This document shows positions 9,901-18,514 of a stretch of 64,000 nucleotides of DNA, piece by piece. Each line of letters begins with the position of its first letter. Position 1 is the stretch's first letter. A model generated the notes under the pieces. It saw only the letters and a list, made by a program, of their open reading frames with translations, was not told the origin of the DNA and searched no databases. The stretch spans positions 186,001 through 250,000 of the forward strand of contig NZ_CP106953.1 of the NCBI RefSeq assembly GCF_030419005.1, read 5' to 3'. A program made the translations under genes and the position numbers. The DNA is from Eleftheria terrae (GTDB taxonomy: Bacteria; Pseudomonadota; Gammaproteobacteria; Burkholderiales; Burkholderiaceae_C).

Positions 9901-12900
9901 CGCGTTGGGCAAGGGCACGCCGAGCGCTTCACGCAAGGCCTTGGTCAGCCCGATCACCAGGATGGAATCGACCCCGTAGCTGCCCAGCGGTTCCTGCGGG
10001 TCGAGGCGTTGTGGCGGCAGCTTCAGCGTGCGTCCGACCAGGGCTGCCAGCCACTGCAGGCAGCGCTGTCGCAGGTCGGCGGCGGGCTGGGCCGGCACCG
10101 GCAGTGCCGTTGCGGCCGGCAGCGCGGCCGCTGGCGGGCGGACCGCGGCCGGCTGGGTGATGCATCCATCACTGACGGCCACGATGACGCCCTGGCCCAG
10201 CCGGTCGTCGTCGCCACCGGCCTGCGGCAGCACCACGAAGCCGGCCTCGGCCAGCGCGGCGCGCCAGCCCTCGCGCGAGAGCAGCGGGCTGCCGGGCAGC
10301 CGGCGCGGGCTGTCGGCATGCAGCCACCAGCCGTCGAGCAGGCCGAAGGTCAGGTGGGTGAACAGCCGCACCTGCAGCAGCTCGTTGATCAGCAGGTGGC
10401 CGCCCGGCTTCAGCAAGGCCTTGGCATTGCGCAGCGTCTGGGCGATGTCCGGGGTGGCGTGCAGCACGTTGGTGGCCACCACCAGGTCATAGGCGCCGGC
10501 CGGCACGTCCTGCGACGCCAGCGGCCGGCTCACGTCGAACAGCCGCGTGTGCAGCAGCGGTTCGCCCCGGCCGAAACCGCGCTCGGCGTGCCGCAGGAAG
10601 GCCGGCGATATGTCGGTGAAGTCATAGCTCGCCAGCCGGCCGCGGTGGCCCTGCAGTGCCGCCAGCAGCGGCACGGTGGTGCCGCCGGTGCCGCCGCCGA
10701 TTTCGAGCAGGCGCACCGGGCCGCCATCGTCCAGGCGCTGCAGCAGCGCATCCACCACCGCCACCAGCTGGCGGTTGCAGGCATCGGCCTGCAGGTTGCC
10801 CCGGTAGACCGCCTCCACCGCGTCCATGCGGCCTTCGGGAAACAGCAGGCCGGTGGCGGGCAGGCGCCCCTGCAGCACCGCAGGCAGCGCCGGCAGCACC
10901 AGCTCGGCCAGCGCCACATGGGCGGCGTGGCCGGCCTCGTGCAGGGCAGCCCGCTGCTGGGCCCATTCGTCGCGTGCCGCATCCAGGCCGGGCGGGGGCC
11001 GCAGCAGTCGGCCTGCGTGGCCATCCCACGCCAGCCAGCCATGCGAGGCCAGCTGCGCAAGGCTGTGCACGAGCCAGGGGCGGTAGCTGGACAGCAGGCC
11101 GATGCGGGCTACCAGGGCCTCGAGGTCGAAGTGGGCATCGTCCCCGAAGCCGCCGAGCGCGGCCAGCTCGGCATACAGGCGCTGCGCGAGGGCGGCTTCC
11201 AGCCGGTCGGTGGCCTGCAGCCAGGCGTCCAGGCCGGGCTCCCCCGGCGCCGGCACGGCCGCCAGCCGCGGCAGCGGGCTCGGCATGGCAGGGCGCCAGG
11301 CCGACAGGCCGAGCGCCAGCCCCGGCAGGGTCAGCGGCGCCAGCGTGCGCAGGTACGCCATCTGCTGCAGCGGGCCGTCCATCAAGGCATCGAGCGCGGC
11401 CATCGCCTCGGCCGGGCGGATCGAATCGTGGCCGGCGGCTGCCATGCGCTGGCGGTAGGCCTCGGACGCCACCACGCCGGTATGGCCCCAGTAGCCCCAG
11501 TTGATCACTTTGACGGCGGTTTGCAGCCGGCTGGCCAGCCAGCCGGCGAAGCCATCCTTGAAGGTGCAGCCGGCCGCATAGTTGGCCTGCCCGGCGGCGG
11601 CCACGCTGCTTTGCAGCGAGGAGAACAGCAGCACGAAATCCAGCGCCAGCCCGCCGAAGGACTCCGCCAGGTGGCGCAGGCTGTCCACCTGGGCTTGCAG
11701 CGGCAGCATGAAGCGGGCCTCGTCCAGCTGCGCCAGGCTGCCGTCCTGCAGCACGATGGCGGCATGCACCAGGCCGTCGATGCGGCCATGGCGGGCCAGC
11801 ACCTCCTCACGCACCCGCTGCAGCTCGCCCGGGCGGGTGGCGTCGGCCGCCAGGTAGTCCGGCCGCGGCCCCAGGCAGCCCAGCCGCTCGCGCTCGGCGG
11901 TGATGCCGGCATCTTCCGCGCGGCGGCCAACCCACACCACCTGGGCCGGCTGCTGCCGCAGCACATGCTCGGTCCAGACCCGGCCAATGCCACCGGCACC
12001 GCCTATCACCAGGTAGACCGCGCCGGCCCGGTAGGCCGGCTGCGGCGGCACGGCAGGAGGCTGCAGGGGCACCAGCTGCGGTGCCAACCACTGGCCATGC
12101 CGCCACAGCAGCGGACGCTGGCAGCCGTCGGCCGGGCGCCGCTGCCATTCGGGCGGCAGCGCGGTGGCGGCCGGCAGGTCGAGCAGCCGCACCGTCCAGT
12201 GCGGCATCTCCTTGGCCAGCGAGCCAAGCAGGCCGGCCAGGCCGGCCTGCGCCGGAAAGGCCGGCGACTCGCCAGGCAGCGCCCATTGCCGCACGGTGAG
12301 TGCGCTCAGGCACAGCGGCCGGTCGCCGAAGCCCAACGCCAGCAGCCGCTGCACCAGCCGAAACCCGGCCAGCACCGCCGCCGTCGCGTCCGGCAGCGCG
12401 GGGGCGGTGGTGTCGGCCTCCGGCGCCTCGGGCAGCAGCCACACCAGGTGCTCGGTGGCGGCGTCGATCTGCTCCAGTGTCGCCACGGTGCGCAGCGCTG
12501 TGCCGCCGGCGGCCAGCGCGGCGTGCTGGGCCGGCGTGCCACCCCAGACCGTCAGCGGCAGGATCGGCGCCGGTCGAGCCGGCTCGGGCAGCGGGCTCCA
12601 TTGCCGCACCAGCCGGTGCTCGCCGGGCGGCAGTGCAAGCGTGTCGGCGGGCTCGGCGGCCGGCACGGGCTCCGGCTGCGCGACCCGCGGGCCGGTGGCG
12701 AGCACCAGGCCGCGCAGCTGCGCAGCGGGCCGGCCGTTTGGCTCCAGCAGGTCGATGTCGTAGCAGGGCCCGGCAGGCCCGGCCACCTCGCGCACCCAGG
12801 CCCACAGTGGCGCGGCGGCCGGTGCCAGCACCTCGATGCTGGCCAGCCGCGCCGGCAGCCGCCGCTGGGCCGCACCGTCGGGGGACGCCAGCTGCAGGCC

Positions 12901-15612
12901 GATGATGGCTTGCAAGGCGGCGTCGAGCAGCGCCGGCGGCAGCACGCCCGACGCGCAAGCCGCAAGGCCAGGCACCGGCTGCAGCTCGGCCAGCACCTCG
13001 CGATCGCCCACCCGCAGCTCGCGCAGCGCCCGGAAGCCGGGCCCGTAGTCGATGCCCAGGCCGCTGAAGGCCTCGTAGCATGCCTCGGCCGCCAGGCGGC
13101 GGCGGCAACGGGCGCGCAGCGCCGCCATGTCAACCAGCACCGGCGCTGCGCTGCTGGCCGACTGCGACCAGGCACCGCGGCTCGCCGCCTGTTGGGGCTG
13201 CTCCTCGCTGTGGAAGCTGAAGGTCTGCGCACCAGCGCCTGCCGCAGCCATCTGCAGGACCAGCGCCAGGCCCTGTGGGCCGACCGCCAGCGGCGCCAGC
13301 CATTCCACCTCGCGCAGCACCACCGGCAGCCGGTCCGCCGCGCCGGCCGCGGCCAGCACGAAGTCGATCTGCGCCGCCGCGGCAAGCACCGGCACGCCGG
13401 CCAACGCGTGGTCGGCCAGCAGCGGCATCGCCGCCTCCAGCTGCACCACATGGCGCCCTGGGCCCGCCGGCTGCAGCACCGGCAGGCAACCGTCGCCGGG
13501 CTGCGCCCCAGCCGGCCAGTAGCGCTCACCATGGAAGGGGTAGCCAGGCAGGCTCAGCATCGGCAAGCCGGCCGGCGCGGTGTCGGCCGGCAGTTCGCTG
13601 CCGCCCACCCAGGCCCGGCCAGCCTCTGCCAGCGCGTCCGCTGGCGGCACGGCCGGGTCGTGCAGGAAGCGCTGCTGCAGCCCCTCGCGCAGCGCCTGGC
13701 CGAGCAAGTCGCGCAGTGCCGCCATCGAGCGGCACAGCACGGCGCAGCGCGCCGCCATCGCCTCACGGCCGCGCCTGAGGGTGTGCGCCAGGGCCGGCAG
13801 CAGCCGGTCGCCGGCCGGCGCGGTGTCGATCCAGGCGGCCAGCTGGCGCAGCCGGGCCTGCAGGTCGGCCTCGGTGCGGGCCGACAGCAGCACCAGCTGC
13901 GGCGGCGCTTCGGAGCCGGCGGCGGCAGGCGCCAGGGCCGGCGGCTCGGCCGCTTCCAGCACCACATGCGCATTGGCGCCGCCGAAGCCGAAGGAGCTGA
14001 CCCCGGCCCGCAGCGGCAGGCCCAGAGCCGCCGCCGGCCAGGGCTGCGCCCGGTCCACCACGAAGTAGCGGCCGTCGTCCAGCTTCAGGTAGGGGTTGAG
14101 CTGCCGGCAGTGCAGGCTGGGCGGCAGCACCCGGTGGCGCATCGCCAGCACCACCTTCAGCACGCCGGCCAGGCCGGCCGCCGCCTCCAAGTGGCCGATG
14201 TTGCTCTTGACCGAGCCGAGGCCGCAGCGCAGCGCCGGCGGCTGCTGGCCCTGCCGGCCGGCCGCATCGAAGGCGCCGAAGCCCTCCTGCAGCGCCTGCA
14301 CCTCGACCGGGTCGCCCAGGGGCGTGCCGGTGCCATGCGCCTCGACATACGACACGGTGGCCGGATGCACGCCGGCATCGCGGTAGGCCGCGGCCAGCAG
14401 AGCGGCCTGGGCCCGGATGTCGGGCGCGGTCAGCGAGGCGGCCCGCCCGCCGTGGTTGATGGCGCTGCCCTTGACGATGGCATGCACCGGGTTGCCGTCG
14501 GCCAGCGCATCGGCCAGCGGCTTGAGCACCAGCACCGCCACGCCTTCGCCGCGCACATAGCCGTCGGCCTCCGCGTCAAAGGTGCGGCAGCGGCCTTGCG
14601 GGCTCAGCATGCCGGCCTGGCCCAGCGCACGGTGCAGCTGCGGCGTCAGCAGCGCGTTGACACCGCCTACCAGGGCCAGCCGGCTTTCGCCGCGGCGCAG
14701 CGCGCGCACTGCCCGGTGCAGCGCCACCAGTGAGCTGGAGCAGGCCGTGTCGACCGCCTCGCTCGGCCCATGCAGGTCGAGCAGGTAGGACAGCCGGTTG
14801 GGCAGCATCGCGTGCGCAATGCCGATCGCCAAGTGCGCATCGGCCTCGGGCAGCAGGCTGAGGTAGTCGCAGGTGCTCGCGCCGACGAACACCGCGGTGT
14901 CGCTGCCCGCCAGGTCGGCGGGCCGGATGGCGGCATCCTCCAGCGCGGCCCAGGCGGTCTGCAGCAGCAGGCGCTGCTGCGGGTCCATCTGCTCGGCCTC
15001 GCGCGGGGAGATGCCGAAGAAGGCCGCATCGAAGCGGTCGATGTCCGGCACGAAGCCGCCCCAGCGAGTGGCGGGCCCGGTGTCGGGACGGCGCCAGTCC
15101 CAGCGGCCGGCCGGCACCTCGCTGACCAGGTCGTCACCGGCCAGCAGGTGCTGCCAGAACACCGCCAGGTCGGCCGACTGCGGCAGCCGCGCCGCCATGC
15201 CGACGATGGCGATGTCGCCCTCCGCTGCGGCCTGCCCGGCGGCCGGTGCCGGCGCCTGCGACGGCCCGACGGGCAGCGGGGTTGCCAGCGTGGCGGGCCC
15301 GCCGGCCTGCAGGGCGGCATGCCGCGCGCCCAACGTCGCCGCATGCCGCTGCAGCAACAGGGTGGCAACATCGTGCGGCGTCTGCGCCTCGAAGAACAGC
15401 GTGGGCGCCAGTTCCAGCCCGTAGTGCTCGCCGAGCAGGCCGGACAGCTCGACGTACTGCACCGAGTCGAAGCCCAGGTCGTGGTAGCGCCGGTGCGGCT
15501 GCACCGACCCGGGCTCTCGGCCGCAGATCTCGGCGGTCAGCGACAGCACGACGGCTTCGACGGCGGCGGCCAGGTCCTGGCCGGCAGCGGCGGGAAGAGG
15601 GGAATTCGGCAT
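3970..15612 (-). CDS. burF: Giant trans-AT PKS-NRPS hybrid with terminal reductase, BurF-like
   Basis: 3880 residues from ATG 15612; an upstream GTG at 15681 overlaps burE and is less likely. Domain order by approximate residue: ACP (LGFDSV, about 50); KS1 (132-545; DTACSSS near 290, EAHGTGT, SNIGH); DH (about 734, DHALAG); KR (about 1205; Tyr in GQANYAAG); C-methyltransferase (about 1640, LEIGGGTGGT); ACP (about 1881, YGVDSI); KS2 (1990-2400; Cys near 2144); carrier (about 2628, LGGDSI); condensation domain (about 2823, HHIVGDAG); an FkbH-front-like domain (about 3125-3300); PCP (about 3395, LGGHSL); thioester reductase (from about 3472, TGATGFVG; YTTSKWVGE). There is no AT, so extender units must be loaded in trans. 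The reductase would release or reduce the bound chain. Both KS active sites are intact. Confidence 0.85.
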   Translation of the reverse strand: MPNSPLPAAAGQDLAAAVEAVVLSLTAEICGREPGSVQPHRRYHDLGFDSVQYVELSGLLGEHYGLELAPTLFFEAQTPHDVATLLLQRHAATLGARHAALQAGGPATLATPLPVGPSQAPAPAAGQAAAEGDIAIVGMAARLPQSADLAVFWQHLLAGDDLVSEVPAGRWDWRRPDTGPATRWGGFVPDIDRFDAAFFGISPREAEQMDPQQRLLLQTAWAALEDAAIRPADLAGSDTAVFVGASTCDYLSLLPEADAHLAIGIAHAMLPNRLSYLLDLHGPSEAVDTACSSSLVALHRAVRALRRGESRLALVGGVNALLTPQLHRALGQAGMLSPQGRCRTFDAEADGYVRGEGVAVLVLKPLADALADGNPVHAIVKGSAINHGGRAASLTAPDIRAQAALLAAAYRDAGVHPATVSYVEAHGTGTPLGDPVEVQALQEGFGAFDAAGRQGQQPPALRCGLGSVKSNIGHLEAAAGLAGVLKVVLAMRHRVLPPSLHCRQLNPYLKLDDGRYFVVDRAQPWPAAALGLPLRAGVSSFGFGGANAHVVLEAAEPPALAPAAAGSEAPPQLVLLSARTEADLQARLRQLAAWIDTAPAGDRLLPALAHTLRRGREAMAARCAVLCRSMAALRDLLGQALREGLQQRFLHDPAVPPADALAEAGRAWVGGSELPADTAPAGLPMLSLPGYPFHGERYWPAGAQPGDGCLPVLQPAGPGRHVVQLEAAMPLLADHALAGVPVLAAAAQIDFVLAAAGAADRLPVVLREVEWLAPLAVGPQGLALVLQMAAAGAGAQTFSFHSEEQPQQAASRGAWSQSASSAAPVLVDMAALRARCRRRLAAEACYEAFSGLGIDYGPGFRALRELRVGDREVLAELQPVPGLAACASGVLPPALLDAALQAIIGLQLASPDGAAQRRLPARLASIEVLAPAAAPLWAWVREVAGPAGPCYDIDLLEPNGRPAAQLRGLVLATGPRVAQPEPVPAAEPADTLALPPGEHRLVRQWSPLPEPARPAPILPLTVWGGTPAQHAALAAGGTALRTVATLEQIDAATEHLVWLLPEAPEADTTAPALPDATAAVLAGFRLVQRLLALGFGDRPLCLSALTVRQWALPGESPAFPAQAGLAGLLGSLAKEMPHWTVRLLDLPAATALPPEWQRRPADGCQRPLLWRHGQWLAPQLVPLQPPAVPPQPAYRAGAVYLVIGGAGGIGRVWTEHVLRQQPAQVVWVGRRAEDAGITAERERLGCLGPRPDYLAADATRPGELQRVREEVLARHGRIDGLVHAAIVLQDGSLAQLDEARFMLPLQAQVDSLRHLAESFGGLALDFVLLFSSLQSSVAAAGQANYAAGCTFKDGFAGWLASRLQTAVKVINWGYWGHTGVVASEAYRQRMAAAGHDSIRPAEAMAALDALMDGPLQQMAYLRTLAPLTLPGLALGLSAWRPAMPSPLPRLAAVPAPGEPGLDAWLQATDRLEAALAQRLYAELAALGGFGDDAHFDLEALVARIGLLSSYRPWLVHSLAQLASHGWLAWDGHAGRLLRPPPGLDAARDEWAQQRAALHEAGHAAHVALAELVLPALPAVLQGRLPATGLLFPEGRMDAVEAVYRGNLQADACNRQLVAVVDALLQRLDDGGPVRLLEIGGGTGGTTVPLLAALQGHRGRLASYDFTDISPAFLRHAERGFGRGEPLLHTRLFDVSRPLASQDVPAGAYDLVVATNVLHATPDIAQTLRNAKALLKPGGHLLINELLQVRLFTHLTFGLLDGWWLHADSPRRLPGSPLLSREGWRAALAEAGFVVLPQAGGDDDRLGQGVIVAVSDGCITQPAAVRPPAAALPAATALPVPAQPAADLRQRCLQWLAALVGRTLKLPPQRLDPQEPLGSYGVDSILVIGLTKALREALGVPLPNATLFEHRSLAALADHLLASHREACERLLPPPAIAAQVGAADPDGDAAAGGRQPSSAPARATAPAVAAARGATPAVAAAAPRPGAAFDVAVVGLSGRFAQCGDLQAFWELLRAGRHGITEVPAERWDWRPHFDAEKGRPGKTYSRWGGFLPRIDTFDAPFFRIPPREAEAMDPQARLFLEEAWAAIEDAGHTPASLSPRRRVGVFVGVMNGYYPSGAQFWSVANRVSYLLDFQGPSLAVDTACSSSLTALHLALESLAAGSCDCAIAGGVNLVVSPRHTIGLASLTMLSAGDRCRAFGDGADGFVDGEGVGAVVLKPLARALADGDAIYGVIKGSMINAGGRTHGYTVPNPQAQQAVVSEALARAGLPARAVSYLEAHGTGTALGDPIEVAGLTRAFREGTADTGFCALGSVKSNIGHCESAAGMAGLAKVLLQMQHGELVPTLHAEPPNTDIDFTGSPFVLQQRLQPWLGAARPEGGRWPRIAGLSSFGAGGANAHVVIEEFVDPPAELAADAGQPALVVLSAATEEALAGRAAQLLAALQAGRVAPHRLADLAYTLQVGREPMARRAACLAATLPALADQLQRFVDGDRSAWHQGQAGGLAELESDAELRAAVIERCLAGGKHDKLLALWCQGLSVDWSRLHQGRRRQRLHLPSYPFAKLSYWLADDAAVPGRAASPAPALPASPAVPGAAADGPAALLQTLVADLLGYPTVAMEQSFLALGGDSIRAARLQRRLQEALAIEVPMSRLLEAPSLAALAEWLEDGRARTAPAADAAMSAPAGREGLLSTQQQQFHFLDRMSPGNPAFNLPGALRVHGPLDLGRVERAYQAMVEAHDVLRTRFVVRDGQARAEVLPLSSAAVERIDLAPLLPRRQAARLAECLAAAGRQPFDLEQGGLSRLTVVSLGDEDHVLLLNLHHIVGDAGSVAQLLKALAEAGLSPTPVPVRRPARQYADWAADEQRELPAVLARELPYWRERLQDLPGPLPLPTDRARPPLPSYRGHSVPLALPAPLLQRLDDYCKARNLSSFVVLLAAFKVMLRCLSGCGDVVVGSPYANRAGEDTREMVGCLAYALVLRTRLGSGGDFDQAVAQVRETVYGAFDHLGVPFPRLVEALQPRRHGHANPLYQVMFNLIPMPPLPAGVSQVEVDTGHADYDLFLRIYHGQGRAEGVLQYSADLFDAGTAEEIATFYGELLHLLLEHPTLPLDSLAAPDTLAGRTPVQPQADAQPLAVHVASTFTDRPLAATLRYWGQVTGRAIEPEFAGYNQLLQTLYDASHPFHANRHGLNVVLVRAQDWLRHGAVPAGGAAARVEAGYDELAEAVQAALPGLSVPLLLLVLPSDAAACGIDADTALAQYRRWQAGLGESARLAVRYWEDIAAVYPAAEVFDPHADAAGHVPYTGEYFAAVGSYIARFAFQHSDDPLDGIWDCAAADVHAEADQLALAGARPQAGAPRAAPVSPRNADEQALLEIFGQALKQDDIGIDDGFFALGGHSLLAIALVYRINERFGSRLTVADVFMAPTVRQLAERLHGEAVADEPVDLAQAAVLPDDVQPLPGAAPAPEAGAILLTGATGFVGRFLLRELLDRTDATVHCLVRARDAGHGAQRLREVMQRWSLWRDTDAARIVAEPGDLAQPWLGLGEDRYRTLCREVDVVYHNGTSMNHLESFEMARSANVDGVVALLRLACSDRPKTFNYVSTLGIFSPEGRSGRHVFDEASPIDAERHLAAQGYTTSKWVGEQLVHLAARRGVPCKVFRLGLVTGDSEAGRYDELQSFYRLLKSCLLMGSAFDNFRYDLVITPVDYVARALAHLGLRRPADSEVFHLSTMQVTPMPEVFHLINRLTETPLQLGRHAEWIQALRSRYEQGEVLPIVPVVQWMMTKDEAGLARLAREREAVTLVYDCSRTHAELQAAGIELPPFTEALFRRYLEGMLAMDPELRASGRLVLKPLAEGGSAPAGASLPDASFPAPTHGQSLPHV

Positions 15613-15668
15613 CCGGTGTCTCGAAGGCAAGAAGGGGGGAGAAAAAGGCAATCGCAGCCAGGGCCGGC

Positions 15669-17081
15669 CTAGTGCCGCCACATCACATGGCGCGGCTGGG
15701 TGTAGTCATGCAGGCCCAGCACCGACAGGTCGCTGCCGTGGCCCGACTGCTTCACGCCGCCGTGCGGCATCTCGGCGGTGTAGGTGAAATGGGTGTTGAC
15801 CCAGCTGACGCCGGCCTCCAGCCGGGCCACCAGCCGCATCCCTCGCGCAGCGTCGCCGGTCCAGACCGAGGCGGCCAGGCCGTATTCGGAGTCGTTGGCC
15901 CAGCCCAGCGCCTGCTCCTCGGTGTCGAAGGCGGTGACGGTCACCACCGGGCCGAACACTTCCTCGCGCACGATCTCGTCGTCGTGCGCGAGGCCGGCGA
16001 TCAGCGTGGGCTGGAAATAGCAACCCGGGCCCGGCAGCGCCTGGCCACCGGCCAGCACCCGGGCCCGCGGCAGGTCTGCCGCGCGCTGCACAAAGCCGGC
16101 CACCCGCTCGCGGTGCTGCGGATGGATGAGCGGGCCCAGCTCGGTGGCCGCATCGCCCGGCGGGCCGACCTTCAGCGAGGCCACCGCATCGGCCAGCTGT
16201 TGCAGCAGCCGGTCCTGGATGCCGCGCTGCACATAGACCCGGCACGCGGCCGTGCAGTCCTGGCCCGCGTTGTAGAAGCCGGCCGAGCGGATGCCGGCCA
16301 CCACCGCGGCCAGGTCGGCATCGTCGAACACCAGCACCGGCGCCTTGCCGCCCAACTCCAGGTGGGTGCGCTTGAGGTTGCCGGCTGCTGTGGCCTGCAC
16401 CGAGCGCCCGGCCGCCACCGAGCCGGTGAGCGAGACCATGCGCACCCCCGCATGCCGCACCAGCGCCTGGCCCACCGTCGCCCCGGTGCCGACCACCAGG
16501 TTCAGCACCCCCGGCGGCAGCCGGCGCGCCCAGCAGTCCTGCAGGGCCAGCACCGACAGCGGCGTCCATTCCGACGGCTTGAAGACCACCGTGTTGCCGG
16601 CCGCCAGCGCCGGCGCCATCTTCCAGGCGGCCATCATCAGCGGGTAGTTCCACGGTGCGATCTGCGCCACCACGCCGACCGGGTCGCGCCGCACGAAGCT
16701 GGTGTGGCCGGCCACGTACTCGCCCGCCGCCGGGCCGCCCAGCGTGCGTGCCGCGCCGGCGTAGAAGCGGAAGCAGTCGACGATGGCAGGCAGCTCGTCC
16801 TGCAGCACCAGGTGCAGCGGCTTGCCGGTGTTGCGGCTCTCGATGGCGGCCAGCTCGGCCGCCCGCTCCTCGATGTCCTGCGCCAGTGCCAGCAGGCACT
16901 GCGCGCGCGTGCCGGGCGGGGTGGCACGCCAGCCCGGCAATGCCGCGGCGGCGGCGGCCACCGCCCGGTCCACATCGGCTTGCGTGGCGCTGGCCAGCGT
17001 CTCGATCACCTGGCCGGTGGCCGGGTCCAGCAGCTCCAGCGGCTTGCCGCCGCCGCGCACGTGCTCGCCGCCGATCAGCAT
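15669..17081 (-). CDS. burE: Aldehyde dehydrogenase, BurE-like (DMSP aldehyde oxidation)
   Basis: 470 residues from ATG 17081, overlapping the burD stop by 7 bp. It has the full aldehyde dehydrogenase set: PWNYPLMMAAWKMAPAL, the cofactor FKPSEWTP, the general base Glu near 243 in LELGGKAP, and the nucleophile Cys near 273 in NAGQDCTAACRV. EEVFGPVV and the C-terminal PHGGVKQSGHG follow. It is closest in pattern to betaine- and aminobutyraldehyde-type dehydrogenases, which suits a charged (sulfonio or ammonio) aldehyde. In the known bur route it oxidises the BurD product to dimethylsulfoniopropionate, the starter for BurA. Position and family support that; the substrate is inferred. Confidence 0.85.
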   Translation of the reverse strand: MLIGGEHVRGGGKPLELLDPATGQVIETLASATQADVDRAVAAAAAALPGWRATPPGTRAQCLLALAQDIEERAAELAAIESRNTGKPLHLVLQDELPAIVDCFRFYAGAARTLGGPAAGEYVAGHTSFVRRDPVGVVAQIAPWNYPLMMAAWKMAPALAAGNTVVFKPSEWTPLSVLALQDCWARRLPPGVLNLVVGTGATVGQALVRHAGVRMVSLTGSVAAGRSVQATAAGNLKRTHLELGGKAPVLVFDDADLAAVVAGIRSAGFYNAGQDCTAACRVYVQRGIQDRLLQQLADAVASLKVGPPGDAATELGPLIHPQHRERVAGFVQRAADLPRARVLAGGQALPGPGCYFQPTLIAGLAHDDEIVREEVFGPVVTVTAFDTEEQALGWANDSEYGLAASVWTGDAARGMRLVARLEAGVSWVNTHFTYTAEMPHGGVKQSGHGSDLSVLGLHDYTQPRHVMWRH

Positions 17082-18514
17082 GCCACCCCCTCGCGAGCCG
17101 GTTGCCCGCCGCGGGCGCCGGCCAGCAGGTCCTGCTGGGTGCGCTCGAGCGCGCGGGCCAGGATGTCGCACAGCTCGTCGATCTCGGCCCGGGTGATGGT
17201 CAGGGGCGGCGAGAGGATGCACATGCTCTCGTAGGGCCGCACCAGCAGCCCCATGGCCTGGCAGTGGGCGTCGACACGCTGGGCGATGGCGATGTCCTGC
17301 ACGGTGGGCAGCGCCTCGACGAAGCCGCTGGAGCATTCGATGCAGGCCATCAGGTGGTCGCCGCGCACATCGCCCACCAGCGGCAGGCGGCGCAGCTCCT
17401 GCAGCCGCGCCATGAAGTAGGGGCCGACCTCGCGCACATGCTCGCAGATGCGCTCCTGCTGCATCAGGCGGATGTTGGCCAGCGCCACCGCGCAGGCCAC
17501 CGGGTGGCCGGAGTAGGTGTAGCCGTTGGTGAAGACCGGGTTGGACGCCGCCTGCTCGCCCGACACCGCCTGCACCAGCCGCTCCGAGATCAGCAGCGCG
17601 CCCAGTGGCTGGTAGCCCGACGTGAGGCCCTTGGCCGAGATGATCATGTCCGGCACGATGCCGAAGTGCGGCTGCGACGCGAAGAAGTGGCCCAGCCGGC
17701 CGAAGCCGGTCACCACCTCGTCGGAGATGTAGAGCACCTCATGCCGCCGGCACACCTCGAGGGTGCGCTGGTGGTAGCCGGCCGGCGGCACGATGACGCC
17801 ACCGGAGGCGAGGATGGGCTCGGCGATGAAGCAGGCCACCCGCTCCGGGCCGATGGCCAGGATGCGCTGCTCCAGCTCGTTCACCAGCCAGTCGCAGAAG
17901 TCGCCCTCTGCCACGCCGGGCGGCCGGCGGTAGGGGTTGGGAGCGCTCAGGTGGTGCACGAAGCCTGATTCGTACTGGAAGCAGGTGCGGTCCCAGGCCT
18001 TGCCGCAGACCGAGGCGGCTAGATAGGTGCTGCCGTGGTAGGCGTCGGCGCGGGACAGGATGTGGCGCTTCCCGGGCCGCCCGGTGGCGCCGAAGTAGTA
18101 GTGCGCAAAGCGCAGCGCCGACTCCACCGCGGTGGAGCCGCAGGTGGTCAGGTGCACCCGCTTCAGGTCGCCCGGCGCCAGCTCGGCCAGTGCGGCTGCC
18201 AGCTCGCTGGCCGGCTCGTTCGCCATCGCGCCGAACGGCGTGTAGAAGGGCAGCTTCAGCGCCTGCGCGCGCATGGCGTCGGCCAGCTCGGCGCGGCCAT
18301 AGCCGACCGTGACGCACCACATGCCGCCGATGGCGTCCAGGTAGGTCTGGCCGTGGCTGTCGGTGACGCGGGCACCACGTGCCTCGCTGATGACCATGGG
18401 CGGCTGCCGGCCCAGGCTGGACAGGTCGGCCCAGGGATGCAGCAGGTGCTGCATGTCCTGGCGTTCGATGCGGCTGGGGGCGGGGTGGGGGGTTGCCATC
18501 GGCGTCGACCTCAT
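17075..18514 (-). CDS. burD: Class III aminotransferase, BurD-like
   Basis: 479 residues. ATG 18514 overlaps the burC stop (ATGA); a second ATG at 18499 is possible. Fold type I motifs are present: CGSTAVESALRFA (PLP phosphate), DAYHGSTYLAAS, IAEPILASGG, YISDEVVTGFGR with the PLP aspartate, and the Schiff-base lysine near 293 in ISAKGLTSGYQPLGA. FTNGYTYSGHPV is the typical omega-aminotransferase strand. The length is normal. By analogy with the bur pathway, it removes the amino group of the decarboxylated sulfonium amine, giving the aldehyde for BurE. The tight overlap with burE supports a consecutive pair. Confidence 0.85.
   Translation of the reverse strand: MRSTPMATPHPAPSRIERQDMQHLLHPWADLSSLGRQPPMVISEARGARVTDSHGQTYLDAIGGMWCVTVGYGRAELADAMRAQALKLPFYTPFGAMANEPASELAAALAELAPGDLKRVHLTTCGSTAVESALRFAHYYFGATGRPGKRHILSRADAYHGSTYLAASVCGKAWDRTCFQYESGFVHHLSAPNPYRRPPGVAEGDFCDWLVNELEQRILAIGPERVACFIAEPILASGGVIVPPAGYHQRTLEVCRRHEVLYISDEVVTGFGRLGHFFASQPHFGIVPDMIISAKGLTSGYQPLGALLISERLVQAVSGEQAASNPVFTNGYTYSGHPVACAVALANIRLMQQERICEHVREVGPYFMARLQELRRLPLVGDVRGDHLMACIECSSGFVEALPTVQDIAIAQRVDAHCQAMGLLVRPYESMCILSPPLTITRAEIDELCDILARALERTQQDLLAGARGGQPAREGVAC

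Noticed and set aside
3964..14733. Very long plus-strand frames (1405 and 2167 residues) opposite burF
   Set aside because: Gln/His/Arg-rich translations with no family, exactly antisense to a PKS with intact motifs; they are codon-bias shadows of GC-rich DNA.
15613..15681. GTG 15681 as the burF start
   Set aside because: It overlaps burE by 13 bp and adds 23 residues unlike a carrier domain; ATG 15612 begins right before the ACP helix.
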